DNA of 64,000 nt from Anthopleura xanthogrammica (Eukaryota; Cnidaria; Anthozoa; Actiniaria; Actiniidae): positions 7,502,858 through 7,566,857 of the forward strand of contig OZ025214.1 of NCBI GenBank assembly GCA_964019055.1, written 5' to 3'. The notes beneath the pieces were generated by a model. It was not told the DNA's origin, did no database searches, and worked only from the letters and a program-made list of their open reading frames with translations. A program made the position numbers and the translations under genes. Numbering within the stretch: the stretch's first letter is position 1; each line of letters starts with the position of its first letter. This document shows positions 11,195 to 22,359 of the stretch, piece after piece.

Positions 11195-13105
11195 TTAATC
11201 TTCAGACATGGATGCACTGCGGCCAGTTGATCCAAGAGAGCTGGTTCTAGACATGGAACGGGTCCTTAATGTGGGAACTGAAAAAAAAAAAAAAACATTC
11301 AAGAATAATGTTTTGTGATTTGTTATATGAAAATAATAGAGCAGTTGTGTGAAGATAGACCCCTTGCAGCACGTCAGAATGCAGCTCAATTTGGAGGGCA
11401 AAACAAAAGAATTTTAATTTCCTGAGAATTGGAACCTATTGTTTTGCCCTCCAAATTGAGCTGCATTCTGACGTGCTGCAAGGGGTCTATTGCCAAAGAG
11501 ATCTCAATTATTTGAATTAACTGCACATTAATCACTTTGATACAACATCTCTATAAGCACTTAAGCCACAATTAGCATAAATAAAAAATAAATGCAAAAG
11601 GGAAGCCCAGGTGGCGTAGTGGTGAGAGTGCTCGCCTCTCACCAATGCGACCCAGGTTCAAATCCCACCGGGCTTGGTGTCATATGTGAGTAGAGTTCCT
11701 AGTTAGTTCTCTCCTCTTCTTTGAGGGTTTCTTCCAGGCTCTTCAGTTTTCCACCTTCAACTTCTAAATTCCAATTCGATCATGGAACGAGGGTCTAAGG
11801 TTCGTTAGCTTAGTATTAAATACAACCCTCCTAAAAACAAGAAAAAGAAAACAAAAATAATTTTATATATTTTTTCTTACCTAATCCAAGGCCTTGTATG
11901 AAAAGAAGCAATCCCTCTGCCATGGTGTTAGGCTGTTAAAAGAAACAGATTTTTTGCTTTATTGTTACCATCCCATGCTTGCTACTGGGCTGGCCTGTTT
12001 ACATGGGGAATGTTTAATCTCTTTAGCCAGGATCCTGGTAGCAAGTTGCTAAGTTCCCAGCTGAATGGGATGGCCCATTTCTCATGTAATCAACAATGCA
12101 ACTTTCGGTGTGTGTCACAGATAAACCAAGAACGTACAGGGCCTAAATACTGAATTTAACAGTCTTGAATAACTTTCCCCTAAGTTAGTTCCCATATAAA
12201 ACTATGCATTAATTATTACTGTACATCTTTATAATGACAATTTTTGTCTTATCAGTAAAAAGAGTTTCTCACAGAAAATTAAAGACAAGCGGCTTGACTT
12301 TAAGAGCAAAAATGTGACATAATACTTTACATATTCTTACATACCTTCTCCTCAAGAACACTTGCTCCACAATCTGGTTTTAGAATACTGTATTTTTTCC
12401 TATCACATTCACTCAGAACACTAAAGAATTGTTCCTACAAAAAAGTAATTCAAATGACCAGTTTAGTCTCTTTCATTTTGTTGTGACTCTGATTTTCCTC
12501 TCTCTCCAAAACCCAACACTCTAAATTCCAATTTGATCTGTGAATTAGTTGTGCACTGACTTAGATCAGCCCAGGATATAGACCTTTTCACAGATAACAA
12601 AAATGGTGCAATGGACTACTTCAAGGATACAGCAGCCATCATGGTTCGGAGCAAATAATTATACAAAGCTTCGTTAGTAATGGTGTGGATTAAGTTAACA
12701 CAGTTTACCACAAAACAATTTGACAAGAGACGAACTAAGAAGATAAGGATATAATATCTAACTTAGAAAATGTCCATGAGAGGTTATTTCAGGGTTTGTT
12801 TAAATTGACATCATAGTAAATTTATGGATGAAAACTTACACATAATTCCTTGTGTAGTGAATGTTCTCCTGTTACAACCATTACATAAGCTGTGGTCCTG
12901 TTGACAACATATCAACCATTATTAGGTATTGAATTTTGGTGAGAAGCTACATGCAAACCTGCAAAATACTCCCCAACATTTACACACACAGCTTTAGGCA
13001 TTCATCACATAATATCCGCCGCCCGGTTGGCTCAGTTTGGTTGAGCACTGGACTTTCGTGCGGGAGGTCGTGGTTCGAGTCCCGGCCAGACCAACACACT
13101 CAGGA

Positions 13106-13149
<44 letters not shown>

Positions 13150-16100
13150 TGCAAACGGCTAGACTTTCAAGTGGCTCGGATGACCACTTTAAATGGCGGT
13201 CCTGTCTCTCCACACTTCATCACTAACCAATATTGGAGGGACGTAAAAGAACCACTGAGGAAATAAAGAAACCCTGGCAGTGACCACCCTCAGTGTCTAC
13301 ACCTTATACTAACCACCTCTCATGATTGTAAAGCGCCTTTGATTATATATACATAGAAAGGGCGCTATATAAATAATAAATCATTATCAAATCATCATTA
13401 ATAACAGTAACAGTAGTAACTTACGAGATGGTCTTGTTTTTCACACATGCTTTTGCTTCTTTGATGATGTCTATACGCCTAAAAATAAATCACATTTATG
13501 TTACACATGTACATACTGTAATAGAGCTCTCATCAAAGGTCAAGAATACAGCCCCAGATTACAGGGTAAAATATCACTAGCTGTGATTTATCAAAATATC
13601 AAAAATGCATTGAACTGAACTTGTGCAGAATTATATTACCACTGCTTTCATTGCTACACGCTGCATTACCCTTAATCAAATAAAGCAGTATTGTTTCTAT
13701 GTAACGGCCAACAAACTACCGTCAAACAGCCGACAACACCACCGTCAAATTTCTTTTCACTTTGCAATTGTAATTTTCATAATATTATTTGTAATTTTCA
13801 GCTTGCATTTAGCCATTTATCTTGTGGGAATTTCAAACCCTGGTATATTTTATAGGTCTATTTTATACTTACTCCATGTATGACTTTAGAAAGGCAGCCA
13901 GATTGTGTGGGTTAACATTGGACTTCATTTCCTCAACAAAGTTTTTCATAAGTTCCGTGTCAGGTTTGCCAGTTTTCTATGACAAAAAAATGCAGAATGA
14001 AAACAGTATCAGAATCAGATCGTAAGAATAAACTCGAGCAGAAGTGTACGAGGGACCTATGCTTTAGGTTGGTTGAGGGACCTATGCATTAGGTTGGTTG
14101 AGGGACCTATGCTTTAGGTTGGTTGAGGGACCTATGCTTTAGGTTGGTTGAGGGACCTATGCTTTAGGTTGGTTGAGAGACCTATGGTTTAGGTTGGTGA
14201 GGGACCTACTGTATACTTTAGGTTGGTTGAGGGACCTATGCTTTAGGTTGGTTGAGGGGCCTATGCTTTAGGTTGGTCGAGGGACCTATGCTTTAGGTTG
14301 GTTGAGGGACCTATGCTTTAGGTTGGTTGAGGGACCTATGCTTTAGGTTGGTCGAGGGACCAATGCTTTAGGTTGGTCGAGGGACCTATGCTTTAGGTTG
14401 GTCGAGGGACCTATGCTTTAGGTTGGTCGAGGGACCTATGCTTTAGGTTGGTTGAGGGACCTATGCATTAGGTTGGTTGAGGGACCTATGCTTTAGGTTG
14501 GTTGAGGGACCTATGCTTTAGGTTGGTTGAGGGACCTATGCTTTAGGTTGGTTGAGGGGCCTATGCTTTAGGTTGGTCGAGGGACCTATGCTTTAGGTTG
14601 GTTGAGGGACCTATGCTTTAGGTTGGTTGAGGGACCTATGCTTTAGGTTGGTTGGTTGAGGGACCTACTGTATACTTTAGGTTGGTTGAGGGACCTACAC
14701 TATTAGAATGACATAAAACTAGTACTTACCCTTTCAAAGTGATGCCACATGAGATAGTTAGTTGTACTTTCAGTAAATCCCTTGGCATTCAGCTGCCAAG
14801 ATTTCATCTGAAGTGAAATTATTTGGATCAACTGTTAGGATATTTTAATCGATCACTGGTTTTCAATCATTCCCAAGAGAATGGTAAAACAAAAAACACG
14901 GTTGCCATCTTGGTTAATATGACAAGAGACATTGATAGACTAAAAAAAAGTTGATCTATAGCTGGGTTACTATCAGCTGATAAAAGTTTTTGAATCTCAT
15001 TATCTGCTCCAAATGGTGGTCAAACACTGACCACCATGTGCTGTCAGCCAGAAAGAATTCTATTGAAAACTTGTGATTCAGCTGAGGAACATTCCGCACG
15101 AGACAGGAAATGACATCAAGTGAAACCCAGCTATAGACTAAAAAACTAACAAATCATCCTATACCTTGGCTTCTCCCCACTCCTTGAAGCTTGCTGTTGC
15201 ACTACATGGTTCCACTACAACAAGGCCAAGAATTCTTTCCTTCCACTTGCTGGACATCTAGACACATAACAAGACACTGGAATATTAGTTACCTCAAAAT
15301 ACAAGGTTCTACAAACATGGTTCTCACTTTCTGGTAAAAGAGAATCCCCTGACTTTTACCTGACCAAACACCGAGTCACAAAAAGAGGTACTGTATTGGC
15401 TCTGTTTCATCAAATCATCTCAATTTGGAGGATAAAACAAAACAATTTCAATCTCCTGGGAACATATTGTTTTGTCCTTCATTTGAGCTGCATCCTAATG
15501 TACTGCAAGTTTTTTATATCTGATTCCAGCAGAATTCCACAGGAAACCCAAATTAGCAAAAAAAAAGGTTCTCCTTGCTTTTGTTGGCTCAAGATGACTT
15601 TCGGCACAATTTTATAATTTCCTAATCTCTAGATTTTGCTGGCTTTTGCAATCTTGAAACTTTTGACACGTTATTATTCTGTGCTTTCAAAAATAAGCCT
15701 GTGGTGCCATTGTTCTACCTCAGCTACTAATTTAAAGTAAATACTGACTAATTCATTGAGATTCCAAAATAAAAACATTAATAAAAGCATGAACCTGAGT
15801 GAATTCACTGTATATTCTCCTGCTATTTTAAATCCTTTGGCAATAATAATCTTAAAAAGCTCAAATGTATGGAAACTGATATTAAAAATATGTAGGAGTA
15901 AACGTTGCAAATTTATTTCTACTCTCGTAAAAAGTCTGAAATGGACTTACTGCTAGACGGCACAAAATGTTAGCACCTGCACCATCTCCAAAACAGACAA
16001 TATCCTTCAGCCTAAAGAAAAACAAGTTTAGCAACTATTAATATGCATTAAACCCAGCTGTTAAAAGTGAGAACTTTAGGAGGAGAATTATGCTGATAAG

Positions 16101-19100
16101 TCCAGCATGTCTACTTACGCAAAATGATCTATTACATTTCCAACCATATCTGAGAGGTTCTTCATGCTTGGGTACTGATAACTGAAATAAAACATTGAAT
16201 ATACTGAGTAACAGAATGGAAAACAAAGAAAAGTATAACATTTTTTGCATAATGTGGTTTTTGGTATTAATAATTGATTTTAAATACAATTCCAAAAGTC
16301 ATCCCAAAGGACATGAGATCCCATTCTTTATTATTTAATAATTCTTTCAAAATAATTAAGGAGAAACTCACTCATTTGAAAGATCTTCAGCTCCAGTTTC
16401 CTGTTGTAAAAGAAAAACCAAAACAGTAATTAATTATCATTCCCCAACAAGTTCCTGAAAAGAACATTTACTACTGGACACACACCTATTTCTAAAAAAA
16501 AAAGCAAAAAGCATTGTCGGTGGAAGATCGGAAATCTGAAATACAAGACCAAGTAACACACTGCAAAATGTAATATATTCACAGTCAAACAATCTAGCTG
16601 GCTTTTAGATTGGAATATGAAACATGACCTTTGAGTTAGGATATGTAATTTTTCGTATCTTAGTCAGAAAACATAAAAGCACAAAAATTCGGTTTAGTCT
16701 CAGATTGCCCAACTTAGATCTCCGACAGACAACGTTTTTTGAAATAGGTGTATACCAAGGAAGAGAGGAATGCAAATGACAAGAATCTAGATCTAAAATT
16801 CTTTGGTATCAGACATTATGCGAGGGCTGGTGGGTGTCAGAATTAAAACAAGAAGTAGCTCTTCTTGAGTAACTTTATTATTTTTAATACAAACTTTATA
16901 ATAATTGTTTAAAGTTTATAAACCAAAAGAGTTTAATAGGGAACTCGTTACCAATTCCATGACAATTTGACTCTCAAGACTCTAATTGGCATTTGCAATA
17001 TTATATTCCTTCTACCAGTGATTATGATGATCCCAAGTAACACAGGAAGCCCAGAGCAAGTTCTTCCTATCCACCTGGGTAATGTTTACCCTTCAGTGCT
17101 ATGTCAGTCAGTTTTATCAGCTGTATTTTACACCACAGCTACAGGTATATTCCAGTAAAAATTCATGACAAGGGGTCTATGATATTGATACATTTAACAC
17201 AATATAGGAATTGAAATAATGCATACTGATTTGCTTTTGCCTGTGGTTTTGATATACGTCAAGATTATAATGATGATACGTACCTGACCAGGAGCATCAA
17301 TGTGATAGATAACAAATTTGTCATGAATGCTTTTGATGTCCTCGTGGTTTAGGAACTTCTCAAAACATGTCTTATCTGTGGGAAGAGCAATTCAAATATT
17401 ATTTGACATGATTCATAATTTTTTTGCTTGTACGAAACATTTCACATTCACAAGCTATTTTTTTATTATTTTTATCTTTCGCTCTTCAGTTACTTTTACT
17501 CAAATGAGAAAAGGAAAAACTCTTCTATCAAACAATAAAGAGAAAGCATTCTTAATTTCTAAGCTCATCAAGTACAAAAATCACTTCCTTATGTATTTTC
17601 AGTACTTGTCTTTGGAAGCCTAATGCGCATTAGTAAGCACAACACTTATGAAAACTGAAAACTATTGGTTTCATCTCAATAAATAACACTTGAAATTGAA
17701 AATGTTTTCAGTAGAATAAAAAAATTCAGCTGAGAATAAATCAGTATTTCTTTGTTGACAATCATTGACAAGGTCAAATAAGTTTCTAATATTACGAAAA
17801 CTTTAAATTCGCCCAGTGTTCACCATTTCTCCCTTCTTTTCATTTCTTTTCCTTTTTCACAATAGACCCCTTGAAGCACGTCGGGCAAAACAAAAGAATT
17901 TCAAACTCCGGAGAATTGGATCCTTTTGTTTTGCCCTCCAAATTTAGCTGCATTCTGACGTGATAGCTTTATTAATACTATTTAAATCGATAAGATTTAC
18001 TTCACATACAAAATTTTTTGTAGGAGCAAAATTTCCTTAATTTCAATAAGTTTTTTGCAGATACACCAGGTACTAGCTACAAACTTTTTGAGTCCCTAAT
18101 AAAAATTTTCAAAATAAACTTAACTTATACATATATAGTTCTATAGCCACTAATGAACGTTGTTGGTTATTAAAACAAGATCTCTCTTGATCTAATGTGC
18201 CTAAAGATAAGTGCAAAGTGATTCGAATTTTTCTAGCGAAAAAATACTTTTCAATAAAAAATTGTTTCAACAATGAAAATCACTCTAACAGAAAGAGTGT
18301 CATTTATTCATTTTAGCTCTAAATAATAGAGTTGTGAATAATAGAATCCCTGCTGATCTGATTTAGTAAATCTTCAAGATCGGGAACAAGTGATGCGCCG
18401 CTTCCTGTTTTGTTGTGCTTGGCCGACCACTGATATCAATGGACTCAACAATACGAAAATGATGTGTGTCAAAGCTATAAAAAATACCTAGACTCTTGAT
18501 AATCGTTGTATAACGATTTCATTAACGATAAATCTGCCAAAAAGTCAAGAGAAAGGATATGAAATAAGGAAAATCTGCTAAGGATTTCAGCGCGTCCATG
18601 TAACCTAGACCCTCGAGGTACGGATCATTAGAAAATTTAAAATGCAAATTTAAAACTTTCGGGTGCTGAAAGCAATAACCGCACATAATGGAAGATGTCT
18701 AACACAACTACCAGCGATAATAAACACAAATAAATATGCATTGGGAAGACATGATATTTTTTTAGGAGAGTAATACTACGGTGAACGCCCACCGTCCCAA
18801 AACAGCACGTGTTGAGGGCCTCGCCATAACATCTACACAAACAAGACAAACAACTCTCTCAATAATCTTGCTTTAAGAAATTAAAACCAAGTGTGAAAAC
18901 CTAATGAAAAGGCTTGAAATAATACAATGGGATAATAGTACTCTAAGGTTACTGACTTTTAGGCTTGAATTTCCTTTTGTTTTTGTGCAAGATGGAAAAA
19001 TTGTGGATCAAATGATGCGAGGATAGATAAACATAAAGCGTGCTGCGAAACAACCGTTCATGGCGAAGTACGCAGTTGAAGGAAATTGTCGAAAAGACTT

Positions 19101-19569
19101 ACGATTCATCCCGATGTCATGGAAAGTAACCATGACTTCCTTCTTTTTGACATTTTCTTTATCTTCTGATTTCTGTTCTTCTCCCTGAAATAATGACAAA
19201 CGGTGTCAACGGAGGCAGATATTTGATCGCTCGAGCTGCAAACGTTGCAGGAAGATGAGCTCGTACGCTCGGTGCTGGGAAGACATGAATAACTAATGGC
19301 GCAAGGTATCTGGTGTTGCTAAACCTTACTCTAAAACAAATTATTTAATAATTTAACCCCCTTGAGCCAAGAATGATCAAAAGTTCGCATAAAGCTACTC
19401 ACCACGATGTAAACGGTTAAATCTCCAACCTTTTCGACCTGCAAGAAAACAGACCACCTCTTCGGTAAAGAACTGCAAGCAGTTTACTAAACTTGAAAAG
19501 TAACACTGATTTGCAAGTATTTCTCCAGCAAAAGCTTACCCTTTCGGATCGTGGACTTTCTTCAGACAT
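11195..19569 (-). CDS. NDRG: NDRG family alpha/beta-hydrolase-fold protein (complete, 15 exons)
   Basis: NDRG proteins have an alpha/beta-hydrolase fold without catalytic activity and act in stress, growth and differentiation. Coding exons on the minus strand: 19540-19569 (ATG), 19403-19438, 19103-19184, 17284-17375, 16372-16400, 16119-16181, 15951-16011, 15165-15257, 14730-14807, 13873-13976, 13425-13478, 12840-12897, 12345-12434, 11881-11932, 11195-11277 (TAA). They join in phase to 334 residues, close to the 340-390 usual for the family. Diagnostic parts are VTFHDIGMNHKTC, the HIDAPGQ loop, the glycine-rich GDGAGAN element where a hydrolase nucleophile would sit, and FIQGLGL. The C-terminus is a Ser/Arg tail (RTRSMSRTSSLGSTGRSASM), like the phosphorylated tails of NDRG1-3. 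Divergence from vertebrate paralogues prevents naming NDRG1, 2, 3 or 4. Confidence 0.93.
11355..11490. mobile_element. MITE family A, copy 2 (best preserved)
   Basis: Ends ATAGACCCCTTGCAGCACGT and the inverse TGCTGCAAGGGGTCTAT. Arms of about 55 bp pair almost perfectly around a short centre CTCCTGAGAATTGGAACC-like core. It lies in the last NDRG intron. Confidence 0.88.
11601..11822 (+). repeat. tRNA-derived SINE (sense reference copy)
   Basis: Starts with a tRNA-like head: box A GGTGGCGTAGTGGTGAGAG and box B GGTTCAAATCCCACC. Then comes a body GGTGTCATATGTGAGTAGAG and AGTTAGTTCTCTCCTC. It lies in the NDRG intron between exons 11881-11932 and 11195-11277. Confidence 0.8.
13018..13378 (+). repeat. 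tRNA-derived SINE of a second family
   Basis: Head with box A TTGGCTCAGTTTGGTTGAGC and box B GGTTCGAGTCCCGGCC, followed by a body ending GTAAAGCGCCTTTGATTATA and GGGCGCTATATAAAT. The body differs from the SINE at 11601. It sits in the NDRG intron between exons 13425-13478 and 12840-12897. Confidence 0.82.
14050..14699. repeat. 25-bp minisatellite in NDRG intron
   Basis: About 26 units of GAGGGACCTATGCTTTAGGT plus TGGTT, with a few variants (CATTAGG, TTGGTCGA, TACTGTATACTTT). On the minus (gene) strand the array begins 25 bp inside the intron after the donor of exon 14730-14807. Confidence 0.95.
14955..15137. mobile_element. inverted-repeat element with CTATAGCTGGGTT ends
   Basis: Left end TCTATAGCTGGGTTAC and right inverse GAAACCCAGCTATAGA. 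The centre contains GGTGGTCAAACACTGACCACC, an additional hairpin. It lies in the NDRG intron between exons 15165-15257 and 14730-14807. Confidence 0.65.
15410..15510. mobile_element. MITE family A, copy 3 (decayed)
   Basis: Retains CTCAATTTGGAGGATAAAAC, the CTCCTGGGAA centre, and TTTGAGCTGCATCCTAATGT. Outer ends are eroded. It lies in an NDRG intron. Confidence 0.7.
17862..17966. mobile_element. MITE family A, copy 4 (internal deletion)
   Basis: Starts ATAGACCCCTTGAAGCACGT but jumps directly to GGGCAAAACAAAAGAATTTC, so part of the left arm is missing. The right arm GCTGCATTCTGACGTG is intact, then truncated. It lies in an NDRG intron. Confidence 0.75.
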
Positions 19570-19719
19570 TTCGAGCTAAAGAATTCAATAAACTACAGCC
19601 CGGAAATGTTCAAGTTGAATGGTTTTTGAGGCCCCAAACGCTTCACTTTGCTCTTTGTTGGGCTTTTAGCAAACACTCGGATTTCTTGTCTTGTTCAAAA
19701 TATTGTGATCATATGACCA

Positions 19720-19790
19720 TTCAAAGCACCTTTCAACCAATCACAAACGGGCGTTCAAATATCAGCCAATGAGAAGGAAGCATCAATCAA
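19720..19790 (-). promoter_or_regulatory. probable NDRG promoter CCAAT/ATTGG boxes
   Basis: About 150-200 bp upstream of the NDRG start codon (19569) the plus strand shows CAACCAATCACAAA and CAGCCAATGAGAA, which read as ATTGG boxes toward NDRG. No clear TATA box is visible. The assignment rests on position and motif only. Confidence 0.4.
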
Positions 19791-21200
19791 AATCCCAAAT
19801 TACATAGGCAGCCCAATCGGGGGACAAAAGGACAATTCAAACATAAAACATGGATGGGATTTTTGAGAAAACCATTAAAATGCAATTAAAAATAATTTTT
19901 TTTTTTCCTCAACGAGACACAGGAGATACTAGAGACTAAGTCAGCTATTTTATTCTTTTAAGACTCAAAAGTCTTTACCTTATGAATAGCCAGAGTCCAG
20001 ATGCTCCAAAAGAATCATGGGAAAAGCATTGATGTTGATCAGAGGAGATACTGGTCATCGAGAAATAAGAGAGTAAGCTAATAAAGTTATAACTTCGTTC
20101 CCGCCCTTGTTATATAGTGTGTATATATTTATACTGTGAAGCGCACCAAGAATCATACATAATTAATAACTTCTTGAATTGATCATCCAGACAAGTTATA
20201 CGGTGATTCAAAAGCTTCTAGAAACCCAATTGTCAATGATGATCAATGTAGTTTTTGACATTAAAAAAATACGAGGTAGCTATCTTAAGCAGCCGGGGCT
20301 TTAATCAACACCTTCACGTCACTTCTGCCACAGGGTTCTGGCTCTTATTCACTGCTTTCGGTACATTCTACAAGCTGCACGTCAGCCACGCCTCTTTTTA
20401 CAGTCTGTTTGAAAAGCCACACATTCAACTTAAAATAAATATTATGTGAATGGAGAGAGAAAATGTTGTTCAGTGTTCCTGATAAAAAATTAAATTCGAA
20501 ATTGAAAAAATTTGCTTTGCATATCTATAAATGAATTCGTTTAATTTTCTGACTTCCTGTGCCTCTTTGAAGTAATGGACTCTATTGATTCATGAACCCG
20601 CTTTCGTCACTTAAATTTAATTTAAATTTAAAGTCAGTCAGTGTAGCAGGGTATCTTAGTACGGGCTCAAGCAACTGAGTAAAGCAATGGAGCATTCTAT
20701 AGGGGAGGCTTTCTGGAGGTCGTTCTGTTCGCTTGTGTAACCACGTGACTTTTTGCCTAGACATAGCTACGCCGCCACTTTAAGTTCCTTTCAATAAATT
20801 ATCGAAGTGGGTAACGAAGAGTTATCTAACATACGGCCCTAAAGTGCGCCGTGCTAAAGTGCGAAGTGCGCCGCTAAAGTTGATAGCGCGAATAGGAGAA
20901 AGAGCAACGGCCAGGCGTCTCAATAAAAAATCAGTCCTACATTCCCCCGGCCAGATACAGCAGAATTTAGGGGCATGCACGGAAAATGCTACAGACTTGA
21001 TTCGAAGGGTTTTCCACCTGACTGAGTTATATCGATCTATCCCAGAGGTTGTAAGGAGGTGAGAAATTCCTACACAATGAATAACGAAGAAAATCATTAT
21101 ATTTGCTATGACACACTAAGCTATTATAATTTTTCTTTGATAAAACGTCTGAGTCAATAATTTTGAGAAATGCCCCCCCCCCCCCACCTCCCTCCTTCGG
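19791..21200. other. intergenic stretch without recognised gene
   Basis: AT-rich sequence. Around 20840-20880 there are short repeats of CTAAAGTGCGC type. An open stretch near 20820-21097 lacks any recognisable domain or splice signal. A poly-C run lies at about 21174-21185. Confidence 0.4.
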
Positions 21201-21208
21201 CTCGATTA

Positions 21209-21706
21209 CCCGGGGGGTACTACCACCCCAACTTGGGTGGGGGTGTACCGCCAGGTCCTCAAAACCCTGACCCTATCCCAGACCTAGAATTTTGATTTCA
21301 TATACCCTACCCCAGACTAAACCTAAGAATAAACAGTAGTGTTAACTACATGTCGGTCTTATTACATTTTGTTGACATGCAAAAAACGGTTATTCAATAG
21401 ATTTCAATAACTATTTGGCAATTGTTTGATTGAATTTAAATCGTTTTTTTTTTTTTTTTTTTTTTTTTTGTGCCGGCAGAAAACGTAGCCTACCAGGCTA
21501 AAACAACTAAAACATAACCCTATCCCAGAAAAAATGTCAAAAAGATACCCTATCCCAGACAAAAACCTTACCCTTCCCCAGACAAATTGTAAAAAAAATG
21601 ATACCCTACCCCAGACCTAAAAGCCAAAAAACCATACCCTATCTGGCGGCACATACCCGTATAGCAAATATAGGGGAGTAACCCCCCCCCCCCCCCCCCC
21701 CCCGGG
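21209..21706. mobile_element. non-autonomous DNA element with 8-bp target duplication
   Basis: Ends CCCGGGGGGTACT and inverse AGTAACCCC...CCCGGG, flanked on both sides by CTCGATTA (21201-21208 and 21707-21714). The inside has several copies of CCCTATCCCAGAC and a long poly-T (near 21447-21469). There is no transposase. An 8-bp duplication is what hAT elements make, although the CCCGGG ends are not typical hAT ends. Confidence 0.8.
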
Positions 21707-21714
21707 CTCGATTA

Positions 21715-22359
21715 TTTGTCAGGACATGTCGGGAAGCATATCGTGCGTGTACTTTAGTGCACCGATTCAAGTGCTACAGATTTTGTGAAGCGGGCAGATT
21801 CAACTTTTTCGAATCGGGCTTGAATCGGGCTCTAAATTACACGTACAATTTGTTTCTTGATGGTGTCCAATCTTTTCCCGATTCTCGGTTCGTACTCGCT
21901 ACGCGCGCGCGTGTCGATAAAAGTGGGCCCAGTTCTGGACTGAATGTTGGATAGAGCTAAATGCCCGTTTTTTTTGTGTGTTTTTTTTTTTTTTTTTTTT
22001 TGTAAAATAAGGTAGAGCTTCAGTAATAAGTCTACGAATTTGTCTATCAGTAAATCCGTTCAGTTGTACACTGGACGAATACGGTATAGTACAACTTCCT
22101 TTGGTTACCGTCTCTAGTGCGTTATTGTTAGTTGACAAGAAGTTTCCTTGAGTGACTAGCTTCTGAGATACGTCTTGGGCCGGTGCAATTGAGACTTTTA
22201 GGTCTCTCGTTGTCAAAGCCATCAATGACAATAATAAAAAAACATGCTAAGAGATGTCAGACCGTGTAAATTAATTAGAAGACGAGATCTGACTATAAGA
22301 GTCGCTATTTGATGCAGTTCAGTTAGACTGATCTAAATTACATACACGAATTGATCTCT
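21715..22359. other. 3' flank of the PAN/fibrinogen-like gene
   Basis: Contains a second poly-T run (about 21979-22001) and the TCGATAAAAGTGGGCCCAG motif shared with 9198. No gene is recognised. It probably includes the 3' UTR of the minus-strand gene that stops at 22360. Confidence 0.4.
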
